From Acanthochromis polyacanthus (lineage: Eukaryota; Chordata; Actinopteri; Pomacentridae), in assembly GCF_021347895.1 (NCBI RefSeq), contig NC_067120.1:20755361-20819360 (forward strand): DNA of 64,000 bases. The letters are read 5' to 3'. Made by a program: the position numbers and the translations under genes. Positions 16,182 through 27,300 of the stretch are shown here, piece by piece (positions within the stretch are counted from its first letter, which is position 1; each line of letters begins with the position of its first letter). The notes beneath the pieces were generated by a model. That model was not told the DNA's origin. It was given only the letters and a program-made list of their open reading frames with translations, and made no database searches.

Positions 16182-17131
16182 CATAGATATATACAAACGC
16201 TAGATGTCTCGAGACGGAGTCGGCGGCGTCGTCACTTGGCGGCCATCTTAGGACAGGGGACTGCTCTGGCGCACTGTACTGTAGTCAATGGTAAGGTGGA
16301 TGATTTCCTCACTTTAACACTCATAACTCGCTCAATTCTTGATTGATTTACAAACGGTTTAGTTTATTACAAACCTTATTAACGTGGCTATGATTCAGGC
16401 TCAATTCAGAAATCGCAGCTTTTCGTTTTGAAAAATGCGGCATAGTTGTGTGTCTTTTCTGCCTGGCTACTCACATTGAAGATGGTGTTACTCACAATCT
16501 GATTTTCAATTATTAGGTTTTCCTGAGACTAACGTTTTTTGAGAACCTAATCTTTAGGCGAAATTACATTCTTTGTGGTTGTGGTTGTATTTATTTGCTT
16601 GTTAAGAGACTTTGATTGAGACCTTAGACTTATTGTTTGTATACATCTATGCCTGGATTAGTTAGCCTGCAGCCGAAATGCATTGTGGGTAATGTAGGCA
16701 CCGGGTTCATGAAAAGAAAATACATCATCTCTTTTTGTTGTGCATTGATTTTGGTTGAGCTTTGTTTTTATCTGTGCATTAGAAAGCTGATAGTAATAAA
16801 AAAGTGCAATGTTAAATATTAAAATTACATTTACATCCATTTATGCTGAAAAAAGCTGATATCTGTGTTCATTATTATATGAATTCAATGGTTTTAATTA
16901 TTCTTATGTAAGCAGTAAAACAAGTACATCTCTGACGTTTATAACAAACCAAGCTGTTGTAAAATCGGTTGAAAATTGAGCAATCTACAGTGATTTTAAA
17001 ATCCATGCTCCATTGACTTTAGTGTTATGAGTGATCGAGCAGCCCTGTCCCAAGATGGCCGCCATGTGGCGACGTTGCTCCCCATAGGCTGACAGCGCTC
17101 ATGAGCCATCTAGTGTTTGTATATATCTATG
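16182..17131. mobile_element. Non-autonomous hAT-type element, 950 bp, 8-bp target duplication
   Basis: GCGTCCCA is repeated just outside (16174-16181 and 17132-17139). The ends CATAGATATATACAAACG and CTATG-side mirror form inverted repeats of about 80 bp, including CATCTTAGGACAGGG / CCCTGTCCCAAGATG. An 8-bp duplication and CA...TG ends fit hAT. The interior has no transposase. Confidence 0.85.
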
Positions 17132-17235
17132 GCGTCCCATTCCTGACGATCGTATTTATACCCTCCCCCTTCAATAATAGGTGCCCTCCACAGCTGTGAG
17201 TGTGACTTCTTTTGGAGTGACACTCGATAGTGGAC
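17132..17235 (+). repeat. Interspersed repeat, copy 2
   Basis: Second copy of 15469-15570. Its first eight bases are also the right target duplication of the hAT element, so the element landed at the edge of this repeat. Confidence 0.8.
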
Positions 17236-17960
17236 GGGGAGTGTGTAGGGGGCGGTTTGGGACTGAGCCTCAGTGTCGCCGTAGACACGGTAGACACGCT
17301 GCTCAGAGGGGCGTGTCGTATCTGCTGAGTCATATCTATGGTCTAAACAGGATGTGCAGTAATCGCAGAAACCGCACCGACTGGCAGAGAAGGAAGAGAA
17401 GACACTTCTTTAATCTGTTAGTATGATGGAGTTACTTTATCATTGATAATTACGTTTTCTGCTTATGTCTCTGTGGCTCTTTTTCAGGTAAGAAGTCTGT
17501 CCTGTTGTTGCGAGTGTATTTTAATCCAAACCAATTTTCATAAAAGTGACCTTGTTTTAGTTACTAACCTCAAATAAAAGCAGCTTTGCTCCCAAAACTG
17601 AAATAAACAACGAATTATAACGACACTTAAGACCAACGAAAGTAAGACAAACGAAAATAAGACAAAAAAGATGACCTGACATGGAGAACGAACCGAAAGT
17701 AAGTTCTGGAAAGTTGGAAAGATATCCACAGAGTCGGACTCTGTCAGTATCTCATTAGATGTTGTCAAAACATAAGCGATGCCTCTTTCCCATCGTTGGA
17801 AGCTAGACAATGCGCTACAAGCCCAGTTTTATCAAAAGTAGCTGTCTTTAAAGCTGTAGAAATAACATTGGTGTCTATGTGCAGCCGGCTGTGCAACAAG
17901 TGAACAGGACCACCTGCAAACTGCAAAACCGCTGCAACAGCGAAGAGAGACACAAATATT
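17236..17960. other. Gene-free stretch
   Basis: Short open frames on both strands without recognisable domains. A basic patch (RRNRTDWQRRKRRHFF) near 17380 on + is not supported as part of a gene. Confidence 0.4.
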
Positions 17961-18270
17961 CAGTAACTTAAGTCATATACTGTCGTGTCACCAAAATCAC
18001 TGCAGCCTTCAGTTGGCTCCTGCTGATCATACTACAATACTTGATTGGATATATTTGTTTTTTTTTTTTTTTTTTAAAAACATAATTTTAAGGATTCTTT
18101 TTATTTAAAAAAATCAATAACTTCACTCTTATGTACTGTGGTGTCACTAAAATCACTGCAGCCATTAATTGGCTCCTGGTCTTACTACAACTCTTGGTTT
18201 GATGTTAAATTTTTTTTTCAGAATTTTAAGGAATTTTTATTAGTAATAAAATTCAGTAACTTCACTCTTC
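17961..18270. repeat. Second satellite, left part (units of about 140-155 bp)
   Basis: Two tandem units sharing GTGTCACCAAAATCACTGCAG, TTGGCTCCTG, CATACTACAA and a poly-T then AATTTTAAGGA block. The array resumes at about 20608 after an L2 insertion. Confidence 0.8.
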
Positions 18271-19427
18271 AAGAATCCAGAATCTTTATTGTCATTGTGG
18301 TTTCAAACAGCAAAATTTCGATTGGTGACTCCCATCCATAGGTAAAAAAAAAAAGAAAAGCAAGAAAACGACACATTTTATACAAATAAAATAAAATAAA
18401 TCCTCAAAAATATAAATATGTAAACAGAATTAGCACACATGAGCAGTAGGATGAGTGGTAAAGTGCAGTCCAGTGCAAGATTCAGTTCTTTATTGCACAT
18501 AGTGAGTCTGTTGTGTGTGTAGGGGGCAAATGGACTGGAGAGCTCTGGGGTAGAAACTGTTTTTCAATCTGTATGTTAGAGTTTTTGTGTTTCTGTACCA
18601 TTTACCTGAAGAAAGAGGAACAAACAGTCCATTTCCCGGGTGGGTGGGGTCGGCAGCGATACGTCGGGCCTTCCTCTGGACCCGGCCCGCGTATATGAGT
18701 CCAGGTCTGGAAGAGGACTTCCCACAATCCCCTGTGCTGTTTTCATCGTTTGGGCTAAACTCTTTCTGTCCTAAGCTGTGCAGCTCCCGTACCACACTGT
18801 TGCACCAAGACAGAGGATGCTTTCTATTGGGGTCTTGTAGACGTTTGCCAGGAACTGAGGGGAGAGACCAGCATGTTTTAGCTTCCTAAGGAAGAGGAGT
18901 CTTTGTTGAGCCTTCTTCACTAGGTGAGCTGTGTTCAGGGACCAGGTCAGGTCAGATTTAATGTGGATGCCCGAGAACTTGATGTTGTCAAACACGCTCC
19001 ACCACTTCCCCTTGAATGAGGAGAGGAGCTCTGTCCTCCTGGACATCCTGTAGTCCACAATGACTACGTTTATATACAGTCAATAACCATAGGGGTCAGT
19101 TTAAGGGGGGACGGTGGGGATGTGTCCCCCCCACTTTTTGTCAGGGGTCATTTTGTCTCCAACACATTCAAATTCTTCACATGTAAGCCGTTGTAAACCC
19201 AGTTATTTTCAGCAGTATAGAAAATTCCAACGCTCCTGAATGCACCATCCGCACTCGGCTGAGAGCACAGACATGCAGCACACCTTCGTGAGGTTAAAAA
19301 AAACGTGCAGATGCTAAATTTGCGCCCGTGCCAAGTGGAAGCTCCGACCAGAGGCGTGCAGGGGCAAAATTTCTGCCCGGGAGAATTAGTACTATAGCGG
19401 CCCACAGACCCCTTTACTCGCATGTAC

Positions 19428-19500
19428 TGATAGCTCAACAGGTTGAGCCTCCGCCTTTGGTGTGGTGGTTGTGAGTTTGAGCCCAGCTTGTGGCATTTTG
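19428..19500 (+). repeat. tRNA-derived SINE head
   Basis: TAGCTCAACAGGTTGAGC resembles RNA polymerase III box A and GTGAGTTTGAGCCC resembles box B. No tRNA acceptor stem closes, so this is a SINE piece, not a tRNA gene. Confidence 0.5.
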
Positions 19501-19660
19501 CCGCCGTTCTTCGACATTTTCTCAAAGTGCTGTCTTACCAACGACACGGAAGCATATGAGAAAAACAGGCAATGCTAAACTTTGATCTCAAGTAGAGGGC
19601 CACAAAATATCGTCCCACGAGCCGCAGTTGGCCCGCGAGTTTGAGACCCATGATTTAAAG

Positions 19661-19661
<1 letters not shown>

Positions 19662-19694
<33 letters not shown>

Positions 19695-19696
19695 TT
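19662..19696. repeat. (TTA)n microsatellite
   Basis: About 11 trinucleotide units, seen directly. Confidence 0.95.
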
Positions 19697-20607
19697 ATGA
19701 CTGGAGCGGCCCAACAATAAAGCGGCCCACTGGGGATATCCCTGGTGTTCCCGATTACCCAGCACGCCACCCAGGGTGTGCATTTCCATCTGACAATGGC
19801 TGTGATCTCCATCCCCCCACTTTTAAAAACAAACTGACGCCCTTGTCAATAACCCTTTCATAACCGGAATATTAGCAATAACCCGGTTGCGTACGGCCAT
19901 GTAAACACCCGCAAAAACCCGAATATGCTCATATTCTGGTTTTTAAAAACCTGGGTTACTCCTTTTCTAACCTGAATATCTCGTAATATAAACGCGCATC
20001 GGAATATCCCCATAGAAAGAAACATTAATTTGCGTTCTGCGCATGTTTCATCCAAAAGGAATCTTGGTCTTTTGAGTACGGCAACTACTTGTATGTCGCA
20101 TCTGGCACGCGACCCACCGGAAATACACAAGAAGAGGTAAACAGACATAGCGAAGCCCACACGCGGCAGCACAGCGCCACACTTTTGGAGCGAGGAGGAA
20201 ACGGACTACTTTATTTTTTTAAACTTTTTTTGTCTTTGGGTACAGGAAGAAGAAACGGAAATGACGCAATTTGCGTCATGACGTTGTCTGTGCATCCCGG
20301 TTTGGATGGGAATATCCCAATTGATTACGCTGATCATGTAAACAGGAGTAACTGTCTGTTTAGGCATGTAAACAGGTTATTCCAAATGTTTGAGAAACTG
20401 GAATATTGACCTTAACCCGAATATTAATGGCATATAAACGTAGTCAATAACTTGCTGGTGTTCAGAACAAGGTTGTTGTCTTAAACACCACTGAATAAGG
20501 TTCTGGATCTCCTCTCAGTAGTGGGTCTCATCATTGTCCGATATGAGACCCACTACTGTGGTGCTGTCAGCAAACAAACTTAAGCACTGTGAACAAATTA
20601 GCTCTGT

Positions 20608-20776
20608 CCAACCATCAACTGGCTCCTGCTGGTCATACTACAACTCTCAACATGATTTTTTCCCCCATAATTTTAAGAAATTTTTATTAGTAGTAAAATT
20701 CAATACCTTCACTCTTATCAACTGTAGTGTCACCAAATTTACTGCAGCCTTCAATTGGCTGTTATTGTAGTATGAA
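20608..20776. repeat. Second satellite, right part
   Basis: Continues the array of 17961-18270: ACTGGCTCCTGCTGGTCATA, TTTTTATTAGTAGTAAAATTC, CTTCACTCTTATCAACTG. Confidence 0.75.
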
Positions 20777-20782
20777 CCCCCC

Positions 20783-20829
<47 letters not shown>
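20777..20829. repeat. Poly-C run followed by (CA)n
   Basis: About 23 C then about 15 CA units at the end of the satellite. A compound simple repeat; its length in the assembly is likely to be unreliable. Confidence 0.9.
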
Positions 20830-20832
<3 letters not shown>

Positions 20833-21308
20833 CTAAATTCCCCCTCTGGTTGTTGATTTAACTTTTAAATCCCTGTCTATGGAAGTTACAAGTTTAGGAG
20901 TTCTTCTTTGAGAATAATCCTTTGCCTGGCATTGTCATTATTTTTCTCATAGAAAATAACTCAAATTGTATTTCCTCTGTCAAATTATTTAAGTTTTAAT
21001 AGATCTATTAATTGAAATTATTTCTTTCTCATACTAGGCCTTAGTGCTTTTTCCCAGATGTACAACCTGAGATTCTAATTTTGTGGATGGGTGAGTTGAA
21101 TTTTAGATTCAGTTATTAGTGTTTTTTTTAATGTTTAGGCTTCTCAGTAATACAATATGTGCTATGATCATTATAATTGTTGTGTTTTGGTAAAAATAAA
21201 GTTTCCTCCACAGTGAGGAATTTTAAAATGTAAAGAGCTTATGGAGGTCAGCCTCTGCACATACTGTAACATTTCTCCATTACGAATGAAATAGGCATTG
21301 CCTTGAGA
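20830..21308. other. Upstream region of the NLR gene
   Basis: No coding sequence. AT-rich, with no clear TATA box or CpG-rich promoter; a 5' non-coding exon may lie here or further upstream. Confidence 0.4.
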
Positions 21309-24300
21309 ATGGATGTTAGTGAACAGACAGAAAAGTGTCCTGATAAAGAGCGACCTGCTTCATCCTGCTTATCCTTGAGAAGTGATGCCTCCATGCCCAA
21401 TCCTCCTGAATTCTCCAAAGACACAGCTGATGGGTACATAAAATCTGCTCAGTTTTTTTGTCATGATTGCATTTATTTTTATCATTTACACTTATTTAGA
21501 TGTTTCTTTAATTATTTAAATGTATTTTAAATATCAGTGTCTGCTCTGTACATTACCTTGATGTAGCAGTATGTTGATTAGTCTCTTATATTTGTAAAGG
21601 ATTGTCAGCTGATACGGACTGTTACAAGAGAATGAATCTGAAGGATTTCTGTGATCTTGACACAGTCACATGCTGTTTTGTTTTCTATTTCTTAGCAGGT
21701 CAGTTCAATTTGAAACCTCAAACACATCTGCTTTATCGTGTGCGTCTATAAAAAGGGATTCCTCCATGCCAACTCATCTTGACCTCACCAACAAAGACCC
21801 TGACAGGTACAGACAGCAGCATTATAGTCTATTCTGTGTTTTTAGTCATAGTTGTGATTTGATTATGGAAATCAAACGGTTCACTCGTCCAAAACTGGTC
21901 TGAAGGTTACTACACCACGGATGTAGCCAACTCCTCCAGTTTTTCTTCTTTTTTTCACCATTAGCAGGTGAAAATTTCCACTTGCCCAGCACTTAATGAT
22001 GCTCTAAACACAGTGATTGAAGTGTCATCCTCATCAGCTGTCTGCTGGTCTTCAATAAACTTTTAGAGAATTTTTCTTCATCTGATGTTTTTTTTCCAAA
22101 AACTAGATTGGTAGAAATTGATACTTGGCCTGTAAGTGAAAATTTTTTTCACTTACAGGCCAAGTATAGTAGCATTTCAGAGTTGGTCCATATTTTCCAT
22201 AGATGAAAATGCAAATTCACTGTCTGCCCAAAAAATAAGTCGCCATATAGATTTAACTAAACAAAGTAAGAGCCTTCCATTAGAATATTACTGGATTGAT
22301 GAATATGTTTCAGTAGGCAACAACTTATTTAACCCTAGCTGATACAGTGAGGAGCTTCTCATGCCTTAAACAATTGTGTTAAAGACACATCCTGTGGTCA
22401 TGGAAAAGATGTTAATCTGTTTCAGAAGGGTCAAATTATTGGGCTGCATCACACAAAGAAAATAACTAAGAAGATTTCTGAAGCTACTAAAATCGGGTTA
22501 AGAACTGTCCAACGGAGTATTAGAACCTGGAAGGATAGTGGTTAACCAACATCTGCGAAGAAGAAATGTGGTTGGAAGAAACTCTTGGATAGTCGTGATC
22601 GGAGATCACTTAAACATTTGGTGAAATCATACAAGAAATCAATAGTAGAACTCATGGCTATGTTTAATAGTGAAAATAAGAGCATTTCCACATGCATAAT
22701 GCGAAAGGAACTCAAAGGATTGGAACTAAACAGCTGTGTAGCCTGAAGAAAACCACTGATCAGTGAGGCTAAATGGAAAAAAGGGCTTCAATTTGCTAGG
22801 TAGCATAAAGATTGGACTCTGGATTAATGGAAGAAGGTCATTTGATCTGATGAGTCCAGATTCACCCTGTTTCAAAGTGATGGGGGTATCAGGATAAGAA
22901 GAGAGGCGGATGAAGTGATGCACTCATCATGCCTAGTGCCTATAAGCCTGTGGGGGTTCGGGTTATGATCTTGGGTTGGTCTGGTCCAGGTTCGGTAATG
23001 TTATGTTCCCAAAGAGTGAAGTCAGCTGACTACCTGAGTATTCTGAATGACCAGGTCTTGATAGCATCGGCATATTCCGAGATGATGGTGCCAGGATTCA
23101 TCATGGGGCTTGCATTGTGAATCAGGGTGTATGAGACATCATTTTCACACGTGGATTGGCCTCCACAGAGTCCAGACCTCAGCCCTATTGAGAATCTTGG
23201 GGATGTGCTAGAGAAGACTGTGCAGTGGTCCAACTCTCCCATCATCAATAGAAGATCTTAGCAGAAAATCAATGCAACTCTGGACATAAAAAAATGCTGT
23301 GTCATTGCAGAAACTTATTGAAATGATGCCAGAGTGAATGAGTGCCATATTCAAAGCTAAAGGAAGTCCAATAGAATATTAGAGTGTGTGACTTTTTTTG
23401 GATGGGTGCCGCATCTGAACAAAAAAATAAAGATGTTTGTTTTTACAAACATGAAAACAAAGAACAGCATAAAGGCAATTAACTACAGCCAATAACAATT
23501 CTAAGAGCTGGTGCTAAGGTCACCAATTACAGCCTGGATCCAAATACAGAGAATGCTGAGAGTCATCCATATTCACAATTTATCATCAGGCTTCAAGTCA
23601 ACTTTCTGTAGACTTCCGGAGGTTTTATTTGGGGCCCAGTTTTTGATCCCCTATAATCTTACAATATAGATGTGATACTATGAAATAAATATCTATGTGC
23701 CACATTTATTTCTAAAGACATTAAAATTTTCATGATGGACATACAGACTATAAATAGGCTGAATAATGTGGAGTTGTTATAGTCTGCAAAACTACAGGAA
23801 AATGACGCTAGAGGTGGACAATAGTATGGTGATTGTCCATTTATAGTGTGAGGCTCCTCAGTTAGGATTTAATGTTGAACTACTCTTATGTTTGGCAGCT
23901 AATGTAATGGGAAAATGTTATTGTGGACTGATCATACAGTATCTATTATGGTCAATATGTAACATAGAAAACCTGCAAATATCAGACATTTAGTAGCTGT
24001 CAAGTCTTCAAACCTTTCAGAAAAATACTTTAAAATCAGTCCTAGGGTCAGAAAGTTTAGCTTTTTTCCATGAAACCATGTGGAGAAGACTTCTAAGTCC
24101 CATCTTGCAGTGTATTTAATCCTTATATTGGCATCCTGTCTGAATCAGTCAGCCAAACACAATTTAAAATTCAAATGGATGAATTGCAGCAGACTAGATT
24201 CAGAGTAAAATAACATTCTTCTTAACATTTATTTCAAGAGACCAGTATGACTCTCCAGAATCAGCCAAAATGGATGGAAATGCCATATTCAAGGTGAGTT

Positions 24301-27300
24301 AAGTCTTTAATGTATGTACTAAAACCATAATGAACTACATCGTATTTTCATGTGTGCAAAGTAATCATAGTATTGTAATGCAAAGGTTTTTTTAAACAAC
24401 AGTGCAGACCATTTTACTCTCTTCTTTGCAGTTGGTGGAAATCCAAGGCATGGACATTTTGATGCATGAGATGAGAAAGTATAAAGGGATTCTTTTTCCA
24501 AATTTATCACAATGTTCTGGGAGCGACAAGCAGGATGAAGTCAGTTTGACCAGTGAAAATACACAGCAAGATGGAAGTGCCTGTGAGGGGGCTCTGAAGA
24601 TCACTCTCCATGTCTTAAAGGAAATGGGCCAAAAGGAGCTTGCAAACAAACTGGAGAAACGTAAGTAGAAACAGTGCAGAAGTACTGGATGGAATATATG
24701 AATTTTTGTGATGTGTTTTTGAATAAATAGCTGATATAACATGTTCCTGTCCAGTTTGAGATTTAAACAGTTTCATGGCAAATTTTAGGAAAATGAATGT
24801 GTCTCATGAGGCAGTGTGCAAACTACACAATGGCTTTCAGGGAGTTCACTTTTTTCACTTACAATGAAGTGAATGCAAGTGTGATTGTTCGTCTATGTAT
24901 GTAGCCCTGCGACAGACTGGCGACCTGTCCAGGGTGTCCCCTGCCTTCGCCCGAGTCAGCTGGATAGGCTCCAGCGCCCCCCGCGACCCTTGTGAGGATA
25001 AAGCGGTGTATAGAGGATGGATAGATTTACAATGAAGTGAATTTAGATGTTACTTACCATTGCTCATCCATCCATCCATTCATTATCTACACACCGCTTC
25101 ATCCTCTGTTAGGTTGTGGGGAGCTGGAGCCTATTCCTGCTGACTTAGAGCAAAGGCAGGATTCACCCTGGACAGGTCACCAGTCTATTACAGGGCTACA
25201 TTTACAGACAAAGAAGCACTGTCATATTCACACCTACAGACAATTTAGAATTACCAATTAACTCCTGCATATCTTTAGACTGTGAGAGGAAGTTGGAGAA
25301 CTCATGCTGCACAGGGAGAACATGCAAACTCCACACAGACAGACCCCAGGCTCCGCGAACCGGGGATCTTCTAGCTGAAAGGCGACAGTACATTACTGTG
25401 CTGCCCAACATACAACAATAAAAGCCTAAATATACACATAATCCATGCTGATGAAGGCACAGACTAACAGAAATGCATGACAAAAAAAAATCACATCACA
25501 TTTTCAGGGGAGCTCATGTCACATTAAGAGGATCAAAGCTCCCCCTGGCTGCTCTGTAGTTTGCACACTGATGAGAGAAGAGTTTCAACAAAAATGTTCT
25601 TAACATTGTTTTTTTCCTGCACACCTAGACATCTATGGTGAGCTTGATGTCTGCCAGCGCAAACTCAGAGACAAACTGAGAAAGTTTGAATACATTTATG
25701 AGGGATTGACGCAGCATGGGAACCAGACGCTTCTGAACAAGGTGTACACTGAACTCTACATCACAGAGGGGGTCAGTGGAACTGTCAACAATGAACATGA
25801 GATCAGGCAGATTGAGGCAGCAGCCAGGAGACCAGCAACAGAAGATAAGCCAATCAAATGTGAAGACATCTTTAATCCCCTTTGTGGACAAGACAGATTC
25901 ATTCGAACTGTGGTGACTAAAGGGATTTCTGGCATTGGTAAAACCATCTCTGTGCAGAAGTTTAATCTGGATTGGGCCGAGGGGAGAGTTAACCAGGTTA
26001 TTCAGCTCCTTATTAACCTCCCATTTCGGGAGCTGAACCTGATGAAGGAGAGACGGTGCACACTGACACAGCTTCTTCATCATTTTCTTACAGAGGCAAA
26101 AGAATCAGGAATTTCAAATTTTGACAAATACAAGGTTGTTCTGATATTTGATGGGCTGGATGAGTGCCGCCTGCCCCTGGACTTTGACCGCAACGAGCTC
26201 TGCTGCTCTCTCTCAGACGAAGCTTCAGTGGATGTTCTCCTTACAAATCTCATGAAGGGGAACCTGCTGCCCTCTGCACGTATCTGGGTCACCACCAGAC
26301 CAGCAGCTGCAGGTCGCATTCCAGTGGATCTTGTTGACCGTGTGACAGAGATACGAGGGTTCAACGACCCCCAGAAGGAAGAGTACTTCAAGAAAAAAAT
26401 TTCAGATCAAAACATGGCCAAAAAAGTCATTTCACATGTGAAGTCAACCAGGAGCCTCTATATCATGTGTCACATACCAGTCTTCAGCTGGATATCTGCC
26501 ACCGTTCTGCAGAAGATTTTACAAGAGACAGAAAGGAGACCAGAAGAGGACGAGGGCAGAGGAGAAATGCCCAACACGCTGACACAAATGTACACAAGTT
26601 TTCTGCGGTACAACTCACTGATCAAAAGTCAGAAGTATTCAGCAGGACAAGAGGAACCTGACACAAGATCCCTGGATGAAGAGATGATCTTGAAGCTTGG
26701 AAAGCTGGCCTTTGAGCACCTGATGAAGGGCAACATGATCTTCTATGAGAGTGAACTCAATGAGTACGACATTAGTGTCAACGACGCTGCAATATACTCA
26801 GGAGTGTTCACACAAATCTCAAAGGATGATTTTGGGCTTCATCTGGAGAGGGCTTATTGCTTTGTACACCTCAGCATACAGGAGTATTTTGCTGCAATGT
26901 ACATTTTTCACACATTTGTCTGCTTCAATCAGAACCTGCTGGAACCACAAGAAACCTCCACTGTCCAGGAGGCTCCCGTCGCAGTAACCCCCCTTCTCAA
27001 GAGTGCAGTGGATCAGGCCTTGCAGCATGACAACGGTCACCTTGATCTTTTCCTTCGCTTCCTGCTTGGCCTCTCTCAGACATCCAATCAGACTCTGTTG
27101 AGGAGTGTTCTCCCCACACTGAGAAGCAATTCATCAAGAAATCAAGAACTTGTTGAACACATCAAGGAGAAGATCAGGCAAAATCCCTCCCCAGAGCGTT
27201 GCATCAATCTCTTCCACTGCCTCAGTGAGCTCAACGACCATTCTCTTGTTGAGGAAATCCAAAACACCCTGAGCTCTGGTAGCCTTTCAGAGACCACGCT

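Larger units (their letters stand above)
19089..19844. mobile_element. Second-level nested element, 756 bp
   Basis: GTCAATAACC is repeated at 19079-19088 and 19845-19854. Ends are AGGGGTCAGTTT and, reversed, AGGGCGTCAGTTT. No coding sequence. Contains a tRNA-like SINE piece and a TTA microsatellite. Confidence 0.75.
19061..20444. mobile_element. DNA element with inverted ends nested in the L2
   Basis: Ends ACTACGTTTATATAC and, from the right, ACTACGTTTATATGCC. The L2 coding sequence continues on both sides. The outer part is a palindrome-prone MITE (AATAACCCGG and CATGTAAACA motifs on both arms). The target duplication is not clear (CAATGA/CAATAA). Contains a further insertion at 19089-19844. 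Confidence 0.75.
18490..20590 (-). pseudogene. L2-type reverse transcriptase C-terminus, frameshifted and interrupted
   Basis: Reading down the - strand: ADSTTVVGLISDNDETHY (20575 region, then a stop), interruption 19061-20444, then VDYRMSRRTELLSSFKGKW, FSGIHIKSDLTWSLNTAHLV, KKAQQRLLFLRKLKHAGLS, IESILCLGATVWYGSC, then a frameshift near 18790 and IYAGRVQRKARRIAADPTHP, SFYPRA. These are the typical L2 blocks after the reverse transcriptase active site. Multiple breaks; inactive. Confidence 0.8.
18271..20607 (-). mobile_element. L2-type LINE 3' fragment, split by a nested insertion
   Basis: Inserted in the satellite. LINE sequence is present at 18271-19060 and again at 20445-20600, with DNA elements between. 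The - strand reads the C-terminal part of an L2-type reverse transcriptase. The 3' UTR starts near 18489 and runs to the satellite at 18271. Confidence 0.8.
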
